This document shows, piece by piece, positions 24,474 through 33,043 of a stretch of DNA of 49,686 nt. The stretch comes from Hydrogenophaga sp. GTDB lineage: Bacteria > Pseudomonadota > Gammaproteobacteria > Burkholderiales > Burkholderiaceae_C. The notes beneath the pieces are model-generated. The model was not told the DNA's origin and did not search any database. It was given only the letters and a program-made list of their open reading frames with translations. The position numbers and the translations under genes were made by a program. Positions within the stretch are counted from its first letter, which is position 1. Each line of letters begins with the position of its first letter. The stretch is taken from the NCBI GenBank assembly GCA_020048405.1, contig JAIFMP010000022.1:1-49686 (forward strand), given 5' to 3'.

Positions 24474-26891
24474 ATGCAGTTTCCTGAGTCCTGGTTGCGT
24501 GAATTTTGCAACCCACCCCTGAGTACCCAACAACTTGCCGACACCCTCACCATGGCTGGTCTTGAGGTGGAAGCCATGGAGCGGTTTGCACCTTTTTTCA
24601 CGGGTGTGGTGGTGGCTGAAGTGCGGGAGGTCGCTCAGCATCCCAATGCCGACAGGCTCCGTGTTTGCACTGTCAATGTTGGTCGAGCTGAAGCGCTGAC
24701 GGTGGTTTGTGGTGCACCCAATGTGAGGGCTGGCATTCGTGTGCCGTGTGCTTTGGTCGGTGCCGTGTTACCACCCGGTGCAGATGGCGAACCTTTTCAA
24801 ATCAAATTGGGCAAACTTCGCGGCGTCGAAAGCCAGGGAATGCTGTGCTCTTCTGCGGAGTTGGGCATTGAGGGTGAGGCCGGTGGCTTACTCGAACTGT
24901 CAGCAGACGCTCCAGTGGGCTCTTGTCTGCGCGAACATCTTTCGCTGGAAGACACCCTGTTCACGCTGAAATTGACTCCCAACCTGGCACATTGTTTGAG
25001 CGTTTACGGTGTAGCCAGAGAACTGTCGGCGCTCACAGGTGCGCCGCTCAAATCACCCTCTTTCCCCGCTGTTGTGCCTGAGCACCCCGATGTTTTGGCT
25101 GTTCGTGTGTCTGCACCAGATTTGTGTGGCCGTTTTTCGGGGCGCATCGTTCGAAACGTCAACCCAGAAGCGAAGACCCCTGATTGGATGGTCAGCCGGT
25201 TGCAGCGGTGTGGTCAGCGCAGCGTTGGTGCACTGGTGGACATCTCCAACTATGTGATGTTTGAGTTGGGGCGGCCTACCCACATTTTTGATCTCGACAC
25301 CATTCATGGCTCTTTGGATGTGCGCTGGGCACAGGCGGGCGAGCAACTCAAGTTGCTCAACGGGAACACGGTCGACTTGGACGCCGGTGTTGGAGTCATC
25401 GCCGATGAACATGGTGTTGAGTCGCTGGCCGGCATCATGGGTGGAAATGCGACTGCAGTGTCAGACACCACCCGGCACATTTATGTGGAGGCTGCTTTCT
25501 GGTGGCCGCAGGCGGTGGCAGGCCGTTCACGCAGATACAACTTCTCCACCGATGCGGGCCACCGGTTTGAGCGGGGCGTCGACCCAGGGGGCACGGTTGA
25601 CCACATTGAGCACATCACCCGTTTGATTCAAACCGTGTGTGGTGGAGATGCTGGCCCTGTGACCGATACCCAGCCCAACATGCGAACCCCAAATGCCGTG
25701 ACGTTGCGGGTAGATCGCGCGGTCAAAGTATTGGGCATGGCGTTGACCGAGGGGCAATGTGTGGCCGCTTTGAGCGGATTGGGCTTGGATGTGAAGCGTG
25801 AAGCAGCAGGTGTACTCGCTGTGACACCGCCTTCATACCGATTTGACATCCAAATCGAGGAAGACCTTATCGAAGAGGTGGCACGTGTGGTGGGTTACGA
25901 CAACCTGCCTCAAACTGCTCCCAGAGCGCCCATCACGGCGAAAATGGCACCCGAATCGATCAGGAGTCCATACCGTGTCAGTCGCATGATGGCTGCGCTG
26001 GGTTATCAGGAAACCATCAATTTCAGCTTTGTTGACCGCGCCTGGGAGGCCGACATTGCGGGTAACACGAACCCCATCGAACTGCTGAATCCGATTGCTA
26101 GCCAGATGAGTGTGATGCGCTCCACCCTGCTTGGCTCGTTGTTGAATGTGGCCAAGTTCAATCTTGATCGACGCGCCGACAGGGTGTGCATCTTCGAAAT
26201 AGGCCGTGTGTTCCAGCACGCCCCTGCAGTGCCAGATTCAGACACCACAGTCCATGGATTTCATCAACCCATGCGCATCGGCGGGCTCGCCTTGGGCTCT
26301 GTGTCCGGACTCACGTGGGAAGGTAAGAGAGCTTCTTTCGACTTTTACGACGTGAAGGGTCATGTCGAACATTTGCTGTTTCCGGCGCAAGTCGAGTTTT
26401 CGGTCGGAACTCACCCTGCGTTCCACCCAGGTCGGTGTGCCGTTGTCAAATCAGACGGCGTTGAGATTGGTTGTCTGGGAGAGCTGCATCCCAAGTGGTG
26501 CCAGGCATGGGGCCTTGCAACTGCTCCGATCATGTTTGAAGTTGAATTGGAAGCAGTGATCCGCCGCTCAGTACCCGCTTTCGAGGCCTACAGCAAGATT
26601 CAGTCTGTCGAGCGGGATATCTCGGTGTGGGTGGACGAATCGGTGACGCATGCCGATTTGATGGCCTGCATTCATGCGACCCCCATACAGCCGCTGTTGC
26701 GCGATGCCCGTTTGTTTGACGTCTATCGTCCCAGTGTCCGCTCAGAAGGGGCCAAGGCTGAGAAAAGCCTCGCGATCCGCTTGGTTCTCAAGCGGGACGA
26801 GTCTGTGTTGGCCGAGCATGAAATTGAAGCTGCGGTGTCTTCCGTGGTGGAACGCTTGACTGTTGTTTTGGGTGCCAGGCAGCGCGCCTGA
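24474..26891 (+). CDS. pheT: Phenylalanyl-tRNA synthetase beta subunit
   Basis: An 805-residue protein with the usual domains: N-terminal tRNA-binding OB fold (about 40-150, with HPNADRLRVCTV), B3/B4 editing domain, B5 domain, core, and C-terminal ferredoxin-like anticodon-binding domain ending near VVERLTVVLGA. It pairs with PheS and hydrolyses mischarged Tyr-tRNA-Phe. ihfA starts 12 bases downstream. Confidence 0.98.
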   Translation: MQFPESWLREFCNPPLSTQQLADTLTMAGLEVEAMERFAPFFTGVVVAEVREVAQHPNADRLRVCTVNVGRAEALTVVCGAPNVRAGIRVPCALVGAVLPPGADGEPFQIKLGKLRGVESQGMLCSSAELGIEGEAGGLLELSADAPVGSCLREHLSLEDTLFTLKLTPNLAHCLSVYGVARELSALTGAPLKSPSFPAVVPEHPDVLAVRVSAPDLCGRFSGRIVRNVNPEAKTPDWMVSRLQRCGQRSVGALVDISNYVMFELGRPTHIFDLDTIHGSLDVRWAQAGEQLKLLNGNTVDLDAGVGVIADEHGVESLAGIMGGNATAVSDTTRHIYVEAAFWWPQAVAGRSRRYNFSTDAGHRFERGVDPGGTVDHIEHITRLIQTVCGGDAGPVTDTQPNMRTPNAVTLRVDRAVKVLGMALTEGQCVAALSGLGLDVKREAAGVLAVTPPSYRFDIQIEEDLIEEVARVVGYDNLPQTAPRAPITAKMAPESIRSPYRVSRMMAALGYQETINFSFVDRAWEADIAGNTNPIELLNPIASQMSVMRSTLLGSLLNVAKFNLDRRADRVCIFEIGRVFQHAPAVPDSDTTVHGFHQPMRIGGLALGSVSGLTWEGKRASFDFYDVKGHVEHLLFPAQVEFSVGTHPAFHPGRCAVVKSDGVEIGCLGELHPKWCQAWGLATAPIMFEVELEAVIRRSVPAFEAYSKIQSVERDISVWVDESVTHADLMACIHATPIQPLLRDARLFDVYRPSVRSEGAKAEKSLAIRLVLKRDESVLAEHEIEAAVSSVVERLTVVLGARQRA

Positions 26892-26903
26892 AGGTGGTAC
26901 AGC

Positions 26904-27224
26904 ATGGATTTCGCCATTGAGAGCCTTGAAACCCCCGCTCTGACCAAGGCTCATTTGGCCGAGTTGCTGTTCGAGCACATTGGTTTGAACAAGCGGGAAT
27001 CAAAAGACATGATCGAGGCATTCTTTGACTTGATGGCCCACAACTTGGTCGAGGGGGGGGACGTGAAGATCTCCGGGTTTGGGAATTTTCATATCCGCGT
27101 GAAGGCATCCCGCCCTGGACGAAACCCACGTACAGGTGAGCCCGTTGCCATAGCCGCGCGGCGCGTGGTGACTTTTCACGCAAGCCCCAAGCTCAAAGAG
27201 CAGGTGCAGAGTTCTGTCATGTGA
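26904..27224 (+). CDS. ihfA: Integration host factor alpha subunit
   Basis: A 106-residue DNA-bending protein of the HU/IHF family. Landmarks are LTKAHLAELLFEHIGLNKRE, GGDVKISGFGNF and the DNA-intercalating arm RPGRNPRTGEPV with ARRVVTFHASPKLKE. It partners IhfB to bend DNA sharply in replication, recombination and promoters. The place after pheST is the standard one. Confidence 0.97.
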   Translation: MDFAIESLETPALTKAHLAELLFEHIGLNKRESKDMIEAFFDLMAHNLVEGGDVKISGFGNFHIRVKASRPGRNPRTGEPVAIAARRVVTFHASPKLKEQVQSSVM

Positions 27225-27281
27225 AATGCGCCACAGCTGCGTTTGTGCCGTAAAGTCTAGGGCGGCATTCACGCAAGCCCC

Positions 27282-27725
27282 ATGGACTCAGATCTACCCG
27301 CCATTCCCGCCAAGAGATACTTCACCATTGGTGAGGTAGGGGAATTGTGTGGCGTCAAACCACACGTGTTGAGGTATTGGGAGCAGGAGTTCAGCCAACT
27401 GCGACCCATGAAGCGCCGGGGCAACCGCCGTTACTACCAGCATCACGAGGTGTTGATGATTCGGCGGATCCGCGAATTGCTCTATGAGCAGGGGTTCACC
27501 ATCAGCGGTGCACGGAACAGGCTGCAAGAGTTGGTTCAGCACGAAAAAAGTGCTTCTCGCGCTGGCGACGCGTTCGATGGCGAGATGAATCCCATCCCGC
27601 AAGGGGCGCTGCACAATCAACACCGTGTTTCAGATGACTTGGCAGGCGTCAGACAAGAGCTGGTGGATATTCGCAATCTTTTGACTGCCGCTCTGGGTGA
27701 GCCAGAAATCAAGGCTATAATTTAA
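27282..27725 (+). CDS. MerR-family transcription regulator
   Basis: A 147-residue protein with an N-terminal MerR winged helix: KRYFTIGEVGELCGVKPHVLRYWEQEF, then the wing RRGNRRYYQHHEV and a dimerisation helix. No conserved metal-binding cysteines are seen at the C-terminus, so the signal is unknown. This gene commonly follows ihfA in beta- and gammaproteobacteria. tRNA-Pro starts 7 bases after its stop. Confidence 0.92.
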   Translation: MDSDLPAIPAKRYFTIGEVGELCGVKPHVLRYWEQEFSQLRPMKRRGNRRYYQHHEVLMIRRIRELLYEQGFTISGARNRLQELVQHEKSASRAGDAFDGEMNPIPQGALHNQHRVSDDLAGVRQELVDIRNLLTAALGEPEIKAII

Positions 27726-27732
27726 GGCTTGT

Positions 27733-27809
27733 CGGCGTGTAGCGCAGCCTGGTAGCGCACTTGCATGGGGTGCAAGGGGTCGCGAGTTCGAATCCCGCCA
27801 CGCCGACCA
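27733..27809 (+). tRNA. tRNA-Pro (anticodon GGG)
   Basis: 77 bases with a complete cloverleaf: acceptor CGGCGTG/CACGCCG, D-loop AGCCTGGTAG, anticodon stem CTTGC/GCAAG with loop ATGGGGT (anticodon GGG), T-loop GTTCGAATC and encoded CCA. Its 3' part is duplicated at 29780, marking it as an integration target. Confidence 0.97.
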
Positions 27810-27857
27810 TATGAATCAAGGACTTAGCTTCCAAAGGGGCTAAGTCCTTTCTTCTTT
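27765..27857 (+). repeat. Left 93-bp direct repeat (attL-like) within tRNA-Pro
   Basis: From the anticodon loop of tRNA-Pro through its terminator. Identical to 29780-29872 except at one position (C27781 versus A29796). The intact tRNA is on this side. Confidence 0.93.
27818..27850 (+). terminator. Terminator of tRNA-Pro
   Basis: AAGGACTTAGC (27818-27828) pairs perfectly with GCTAAGTCCTT (27839-27849), then T-rich sequence. A copy lies in the right repeat. Confidence 0.85.
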
Positions 27858-28344
27858 GTGGCTCCAGAGTCGTCCATTGTCCCAACCGTTGTCCCAACTG
27901 CGGGCAAAGCTGGGGATGGCGTAGTCGTATCAAATTCACACCGTATCCATTTGCTACTATTTTGATAGCTGCTTGCGCACGTTCTACAAGGACTAGCGGC
28001 TGATTTGGCATATAAACAGTGCTGCGCAAGGGTTTGATCAGCTACCGCGAAGGCGGTAGACAGTGACGAACCTTCGGCGCTCGATCTTTGCGTGTGACCT
28101 CCACCAGCGCGGTCATGCCGGGCACGCTGCCTGCTGAACGGCGCTTTGCGCTGGTGGCAGCGCACCCAACATCACCGCTTTGCTATCGCGTGAGTCTGTA
28201 GCTTTGGTCAGTGGCCAATGCGGAGTACCGCAATGGCCAGGCACCACGAAGCTGTCGCGTGGCTTCGGCGGGCAGCGCGGTCATGCTGGGCGGCCTGTTT
28301 TTTGATTGAACGGCGCTGCGCGCTGTGGGCCAGTCCACCCAGCA
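27858..28344. repeat. Non-coding palindrome cluster inside the tRNA-Pro element
   Basis: No convincing gene. Contents in order: a GTCCCAAC direct repeat (27879 and 27891); an AT-rich piece with ATAGCTGCTTGCGCA (27966) like Comamonadaceae dispersed repeats; TACCGC-GAAG-GCGGTA (28043-28058); unit A from 28106 to about 28175; a 12-bp near-perfect stem TGGCCAATGCGG/CCGCAATGGCCA (28212-28239); CGAAGC/GCTTCG (28248-28269); and unit B from 28274 to about 28356. Units A and B are related, and each is an imperfect inverted repeat with ends AGCGCGGTCATG and CATCACCGCTTT. They are 168 bp apart. Confidence 0.65.
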
Positions 28345-29592
28345 TCACCGCTTTCGGTTTGCCTGCGCTGTAGTGTCAATCAGTGCGCGCGGCGCTGCTG
28401 CTACCCCCAGCTTTGCCATGTGGGTGGCTCCGGTGCGTCGCAGGTCATGGGGTGTCCACTTTTCACCGATCACCAGCGATGTGGTTTGCTTGCTTCGGCC
28501 ACTCATTGGAGTGGCATTGGGGCGTTGGCGGTCTGCCACCTGTTTGGTGACGGTCTTTTCACACACCGGGCCATCCATGCGGCTGGCGGGAAAACACCAC
28601 GGGGTCAGGCCTGTTGCTTGGTGCAGTTGCCCAAACTGTAGGGCAGCGTAGTCGCTGAGGGTCACGGTGTGATCTTTGCCGTTTTTGGTGTTGGGCAGTC
28701 GCCATGTTCTGCGATTCAGGTCAACATCGGCCCAGCGTGCCCCCAATACCTCACCAATGCGGGCTAACGTGGAAAGTTGAATTCTCAGAGCAAGCTGTGA
28801 GGTTTCGGCCAGGCCAGATACGAGCAGCTTTTGGAAGAGCTCTATCAGTTCTGCCTCGCTGAAAAACCGCTCCCGCTCCACGTCCTTGCCCAGCGTCTTT
28901 TTCTTCACACTGGCGGTGGGGTCAGCTTCCAGCAGGTCGCGGTCTAAAGCGAAAGCAAACATCTGCCGCAGGTCTGACAGTGTTTTCTTTTGGGTCCGCA
29001 CCATGGGTTTGCCGGGTGTGGCACGTTCTTGGATGCGGTCCAACACCTGGCGGACGTGAGCCTTCTTCACATCCTCGGCTGCCATGTCACCCAGCAGGGG
29101 GAAAACGTCGGCATTGAACGAGCGCAGGGTTTCCGCGCCGCCATCGTCACGCCTGACAAGCTCCAAGCGGAGCCATTGGGCAAACAGTTCACGCACGGTC
29201 TGACGGGCTTGTTGCGCCGCGATTACTTGAAGGCGTTGCTGTTGCGCCAACATGGCCTGCTGGTGATCCGCCTCGGCCTTGATGCGGTCAACCTCAATTT
29301 GCTTGGCCTTTGCCTCGCGCTCGGCTTCGCGTTGGGCCACGGGATCAGTGCCTCCTTTGATGGTGGCTCGTGCTGCATCACGTACAGCGCGGATTTCCTG
29401 GATGCCGCTGTCGGGCCATGTTCCACAGTGCAGGGTGCGAAGCTTCCCCCCAAACTTGTAGCCAAATTTGAAGTGCACGCTCATTTGTCCGTCTTTGGCT
29501 GCGTGCACGAACCCCCGCAACGACCCACCATCGGGCAAAACACGCCCATGGTCAGCAGGTCGAAGGCCCTTCAACTCCAAAACGGTCAGCAT
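28345..29592 (-). pseudogene. int: Tyrosine integrase (P4/DUF4102-like), C-terminally truncated
   Basis: 415 residues from ATG 29592 (GGAG site) to the stop at 28345. The N-terminal DUF4102-like domain, a coiled coil (about 110-165), the core-binding domain and most of the catalytic domain are present. Visible catalytic residues are Arg in LARIGEVLGARW, Lys in NTKNGKDHTV and the HxxR motif WTPHDLRRTGATHMAKLGV. After that the sequence becomes unrelated (AAAPRALIDTT...), so the last His/Trp and the nucleophilic Tyr are missing. Recombination activity is not expected. The break coincides with the end of palindrome unit B, which suggests that repeat insertion or recombination removed the tail. 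Confidence 0.82.
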
Positions 29593-29613
29593 GGCTTTTC
29601 TCCGTGCCTTGCG

Positions 29614-29639
29614 CCAATGGACATACCAATGGACATACC
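29614..29639. repeat. 12-bp tandem repeat just upstream of the integrase
   Basis: CCAATGGACATA occurs twice in tandem (29614-29625 and 29626-29637) plus CC. It is 22 bases from the integrase start codon and may be an arm-type or operator site. Confidence 0.7.
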
Positions 29640-29669
29640 GCAAAGCTGGCTGTTAGTGTACGTCGCCGG

Positions 29670-29689
29670 AACTTGTCAGACGACAAGTT
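29670..29689. promoter_or_regulatory. 8-bp perfect inverted repeat upstream of the integrase
   Basis: AACTTGTC-agac-GACAAGTT. A symmetrical site of this kind suits an operator for integrase expression or an excisionase. No regulator gene is present in the element. Confidence 0.55.
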
Positions 29690-29779
29690 TTCAAGGATAC
29701 AGCCTAAGCCTATGATTTAAAAGGAATTATGCTGAAGTTTGGGACGCTGCTGGATTTCAGTAGACGCTACCAAACTAGA

Positions 29780-29872
29780 ATGGGGTGCAAGGGGTAGCGA
29801 GTTCGAATCCCGCCACGCCGACCATATGAATCAAGGACTTAGCTTCCAAAGGGGCTAAGTCCTTTCTTCTTT
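29780..29872 (+). repeat. Right 93-bp direct repeat (attR-like) with tRNA-Pro 3' half and terminator
   Basis: Copy of 27765-27857 with one mismatch. It holds only the tRNA part from the anticodon loop onward, so it is not a functional tRNA. Confidence 0.93.
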
Positions 29873-30112
29873 CTGGCCCTTGGTTTGGTTCTTCCCCACA
29901 CCGCTGCTGATTGCTTGGCCGTAACCAGCGCCAGCCTTTAACAAGAAACCCGGCACCGTGGCCGGGCCTTCTCTAAGACCTCAGCATGTCGGCTTACCAC
30001 GGCTGTGATGACCTCAAACTCTCGAACCGCTCGGTGCGGACCCGCAGGGCGGGGGTGTGGCAGGGGCGCCGCTGATGATGGCTTCCCCCTATGCCGATTC
30101 TGACCGTCAGAA
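29873..30112. other. Gene-free stretch between attR and the Nudix gene
   Basis: Together with 29593-29872 this makes about 520 bases without a gene. The only clear structure is the hairpin CCCGGC-accgtg-GCCGGG at 29949-29966 followed by CCTTCTC, a possible weak terminator. No coding signal was recognised on either strand. Confidence 0.6.
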
Positions 30113-30694
30113 TCACGTTATATCCATGGCGTGTACGGCGAAGTGCCCGGCTTTTCTGTCGATGAAATATGTTTCCAGAGTGGCTTTCACTGTTTTGAAG
30201 GCTATGTCGTCCCAGGGTATTTCATGTTCGGTGAAAAGTCTCACCTCCATCGTCTCATGGCCGGGGTTGAAGGTGGTGTTCAGCAACCGCGCCCGGTAAT
30301 ACAGGTGCACCTGGCTGACACGGGACACGTTCATGACGGTGAATAGACCGAGCAGCTCAATGTCTGCACCTGCTTCCTCGTCCGTTTCCCTGGCAGCACC
30401 TTCTGCCGTGGTTTCCCCGAGCTCCATGAACCCTGCTGGAAGCGTCCAGTACCCGCGCCGCGGCTCGATATTGCGTTTGCACAGCAACACCATTTCACCA
30501 TCGGTACCCCAAAAGGGCAGAGTGCCCACCACATTCAGCGGGTTTTCGTAGTGAATGGTTTGGCACGCTGGGCACACAGCCCGCTGGCGTGTGTCGCCAT
30601 CGTCGGGTATTCGATACACCACAGCAGTCCCGCAGCTGCGACAGTGCCTGATGGGGGGGGGGCGATGTGTGTTCGCAGCGGCAGAATTGGTCAT
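30113..30694 (-). CDS. Nudix hydrolase with N-terminal zinc ribbon
   Basis: A 193-residue protein. CRSCG and CPAC form a four-cysteine zinc ribbon, followed by YENPLNVVGTLP and a complete Nudix box GFMELGETTAEGAARETDEEAG (read as two adjoining parts), which binds the metals for pyrophosphate cleavage. The ribbon-Nudix layout recalls NADH pyrophosphatase-like proteins, but the substrate is unknown. The start is ATG 30694, 13 bases after the stop of the upstream FAH-family gene, so the two are probably co-transcribed. Confidence 0.9.
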   Translation of the reverse strand: MTNSAAANTHRPPPIRHCRSCGTAVVYRIPDDGDTRQRAVCPACQTIHYENPLNVVGTLPFWGTDGEMVLLCKRNIEPRRGYWTLPAGFMELGETTAEGAARETDEEAGADIELLGLFTVMNVSRVSQVHLYYRARLLNTTFNPGHETMEVRLFTEHEIPWDDIAFKTVKATLETYFIDRKAGHFAVHAMDIT

Positions 30695-30707
30695 CACGCG
30701 CCCGGAT

Positions 30708-31415
30708 TCAGACAATGCGCACGTTCAGTGATTCCAGTCCTTCGACGTCGCCCCGCAGCACATCGCCCCTGATCACGGCACCCACACCCTCTGGCGTGCC
30801 GGTGAAGATCAGGTCGCCCGCTTGAAGAGCCCAAGCGGCTGACAGGTGTTCAATGGTTTCGGCCACGCTCCAGATCAAGCGGTTGATGTGACTGGTCTGC
30901 CTGAGCTGCCCGTTCACGTTCAAGCAGATGGCAGCTTGGTGAACAGACGGCACATCTTGGGCCAGCGTGATCGGGCCTACTGGTCCGGAAGCGTCAAAGG
31001 CCTTGCCGATGCACCACGGGCGCCCTTGTTTTTTCATGTCGGATTGCAGATCGCGTCGGGTCATGTCAAGCCCGACTGCGTAGCCAAACACGTGATTGAG
31101 CGCATCCGCGGCCTTGATGTATGAACCGCCTTGTCCGATGGCCACCACCAATTCGACTTCATGGTGGAAGTTTTGCGTCAGCGTGGGGTAGGGCACATCC
31201 ACGGTTTCGCCTGAAGCGACAGGAACAATCGCGTCTGCGGGCTTCATGAAAAAGAAAGGGGGTTCGCGCCCTGTGAAGCCCATTTCTTTTGCATGTTCTT
31301 CGTAATTGCGACCCACGCAATACACGCGTCGCACAGGAAAACGTGCCTCGGACCCCACCAGTGGCAGTGAGACAACGGGGGCTGGGGGCAATGCGTAGGT
31401 GACTTGGTGCGGCAT
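30708..31415 (-). CDS. Fumarylacetoacetate-hydrolase-family protein (fumarylpyruvate hydrolase candidate)
   Basis: A 235-residue FAH-fold enzyme with RRVYCVGRNYEEHAKEMG, the metal-binding HHEVELVVAIG, YAVGLDMTRRDLQ and LIFTGTPEGVGAV. Such proteins hydrolyse acylpyruvates. A divergent maleylpyruvate/maleylacetoacetate isomerase 142 bases away suggests the end of gentisate or tyrosine breakdown, giving fumarate plus pyruvate or acetoacetate. The ATG at 31415 starts the conserved region. The short length (about 230) favours the fumarylpyruvate type over the longer eukaryotic-like enzyme. Confidence 0.88.
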   Translation of the reverse strand: MPHQVTYALPPAPVVSLPLVGSEARFPVRRVYCVGRNYEEHAKEMGFTGREPPFFFMKPADAIVPVASGETVDVPYPTLTQNFHHEVELVVAIGQGGSYIKAADALNHVFGYAVGLDMTRRDLQSDMKKQGRPWCIGKAFDASGPVGPITLAQDVPSVHQAAICLNVNGQLRQTSHINRLIWSVAETIEHLSAAWALQAGDLIFTGTPEGVGAVIRGDVLRGDVEGLESLNVRIV

Positions 31416-31557
31416 GGAACCTCTTGCTTGGCTGGGTAGCAGAAAAATGGCACGGACCTGCCAAGACTTGGCTAGCCCACACGGTTGGTGAAACGAGTGT
31501 GCCATGTTCGCAGCGTCTGTGTGCCGTGGCAGCTGAGACCGGTTTATGCTGAAACCC

Positions 31558-32199
31558 ATGAAGCTTTACAACTACTTTCGCTCATCGGCGTCGTACCGCG
31601 TTCGCATTGCTCTGGCCATCAAAGGTTTGACCTATGAGCATGCTCCTGTGAACCTGCTGCGGGCCGAGCACCTGTTGCCTGGCTATGCGACCCTGACCGC
31701 TGACTCTTTGGTTCCGCTGCTCGTACTCGATGGTGGCGAGGCCATCACCCAATCGATGGCCATCATTGAATACCTCGACGAGGTTTGCCCTCAGCCCCCG
31801 CTGTTGCCCGCTGATGCCTTGGGCCGCGCGCGGGTGAGGGCGCTGGCCCAGTCTGTGGCGTGTGAAATTCACCCGCTCAACAACCTTCGTGTGTTGAAGT
31901 TCCTCGTCAACGATCTGGGAATTAACGAGGACGACAAACTGCGCTGGTACACCCATTGGGTGCGCCAGGGCCTGGAAGCCTTCGAGCGCCAACTCCAGAC
32001 CGGCCCGGTCGGCATTTTTTGCCACGGCCATACGCTCACGATGGCCGATTGCCTTCTGGTGCCGCAAATTTTCAACGCTCAACGCTTCAACGTCTCGCTG
32101 GACGGACTGGAAAAGGTGCAGTCTGTGTTCGATGCGTGTATGGCTTTACCCGCATTCAGCCAGACCCAGCCATCTGCCTGCCCCGATGCGCAGGGCTGA
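31558..32199 (+). CDS. maiA: Maleylacetoacetate (or maleylpyruvate) isomerase, zeta-class GST
   Basis: A 213-residue glutathione transferase. The zeta-class active-site motif SSASYRVRIAL is at residues 9-19, and the thioredoxin-like half with QSMAIIEYLDE binds glutathione. The C-terminal half contains ACEIHPLNNLRVL. It isomerises the cis product of ring cleavage to the trans form, the substrate for the divergent FAH-family enzyme. Which acid is used (maleylacetoacetate or maleylpyruvate) cannot be told. pgeF starts 5 bases downstream. Confidence 0.9.
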   Translation: MKLYNYFRSSASYRVRIALAIKGLTYEHAPVNLLRAEHLLPGYATLTADSLVPLLVLDGGEAITQSMAIIEYLDEVCPQPPLLPADALGRARVRALAQSVACEIHPLNNLRVLKFLVNDLGINEDDKLRWYTHWVRQGLEAFERQLQTGPVGIFCHGHTLTMADCLLVPQIFNAQRFNVSLDGLEKVQSVFDACMALPAFSQTQPSACPDAQG

Positions 32200-32203
32200 A
32201 CCC

Positions 32204-33043
32204 ATGGGTGCGCCTGGCCCATTGGCCCCTCCTGTATGGTTGCCCGACTGGCCTGCACCGGGCAACGTCCATGCTGTGATGACCACACGCCAAGGCGGTT
32301 GCTCTGTGGCACCGTTTGAAACCTTCAACCTTGGGGATCATGTTCACGACGACCCGGTCAGCGTGCAGCGCAACCGCGATCGACTGGCTGCATCGTTCTC
32401 TGTGCAACCGGTTTTTCTCAGACAAGTGCACGGCGCGCACTGTGAGCACATTCACCCGGACTCGGTCCATGGAACGGTGGCCGATGCCTGCGTCACGCAA
32501 CACGAAAACCTGGCCTGCACGGTGATGGTTGCCGACTGCCTTCCCGTGTTGATGTGTGACCGAGCAGGGCGCACTGTCGGCGCTGCACATGCGGGCTGGC
32601 GTGGGCTTGCGGGAACGGGGGATGCGGCACCCGATGGGATTCTCCCCCATTTTTTAAAGCGTTTTGTTGATCTGGCGCTTGATGGTATTGAGAAGTCCAC
32701 TACAACCAGTGAAGTCCTTGCTTGGCTTGGGCCGTGCATTGGCCCTACCGCCTTCGAGGTGGGGGCTGAGGTCAGGGATGCATTTTTGGCGTGCGGCCCG
32801 CACTTTGCCAACACATCTGCGTGTTTTGACGCCGTCTGGAACAAGCCTGGTCACTATCGGTGTGACCTTGCAGCCCTGGCCCGGATGCAACTGCGTGAAC
32901 TGGGGGTGCAGCAGTTGTATGGCAACGACAGCAGCGCCAGGTGGTGCACCATGTCAGGATCCTCAGTGTGGTTTTCCCACCGCCGCGATGCCTCCCGACT
33001 CGGCAGCACTGGGCGCATGGCTGCTTGCGTCTGGCTCGGCTGA
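32204..33043 (+). CDS. pgeF: PgeF/YfiH-family protein (purine nucleoside phosphorylase/laccase-domain)
   Basis: A 279-residue protein with VADCLPVLMCD, AAHAGWRGLAG and WLGPCIGP, the His/Cys motifs that bind a metal in this family. The end FSHRRD...GRMAACVWLG is typical. Members edit peptidoglycan precursors or act as purine nucleoside phosphorylases. I prefer ATG 32204 with AGGG eight bases upstream, though ATG 32186 inside maiA is possible. Its last 81 bases overlap a minus-strand gene. Confidence 0.88.
   Translation: MGAPGPLAPPVWLPDWPAPGNVHAVMTTRQGGCSVAPFETFNLGDHVHDDPVSVQRNRDRLAASFSVQPVFLRQVHGAHCEHIHPDSVHGTVADACVTQHENLACTVMVADCLPVLMCDRAGRTVGAAHAGWRGLAGTGDAAPDGILPHFLKRFVDLALDGIEKSTTTSEVLAWLGPCIGPTAFEVGAEVRDAFLACGPHFANTSACFDAVWNKPGHYRCDLAALARMQLRELGVQQLYGNDSSARWCTMSGSSVWFSHRRDASRLGSTGRMAACVWLG

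Larger units (their letters stand above)
27765..29872. mobile_element. Remnant integrative element in tRNA-Pro, about 2.0 kb
   Basis: Two 93-bp near-identical repeats, both containing the tRNA 3' half, enclose 1.9 kb with a tyrosine integrase (minus strand) and a palindrome-rich non-coding part. There are no other cargo genes. The integrase lacks its C-terminus, so the element is probably immobile: either a deletion remnant of a larger island or a minimal element that decayed. Confidence 0.85.

Noticed and set aside
27715-28029. Minus-strand frame of 104 codons across tRNA-Pro
   Set aside because: Antisense to a certain tRNA gene. The apparent protein is a well-known type of tRNA-derived false gene.
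27824-28165. Minus-strand frame of 113 codons downstream of tRNA-Pro
   Set aside because: It runs through the tRNA terminator copy, dispersed repeat and palindrome unit, with no ribosome site and low-quality composition. Treated as non-coding.
28106-28356. Possible integron attC sites next to the integrase
   Set aside because: One unit contains ACCCAAC, but the other lacks it, no GTTRRRY partner is found, and the integrase is of the P4/DUF4102 type, not IntI.
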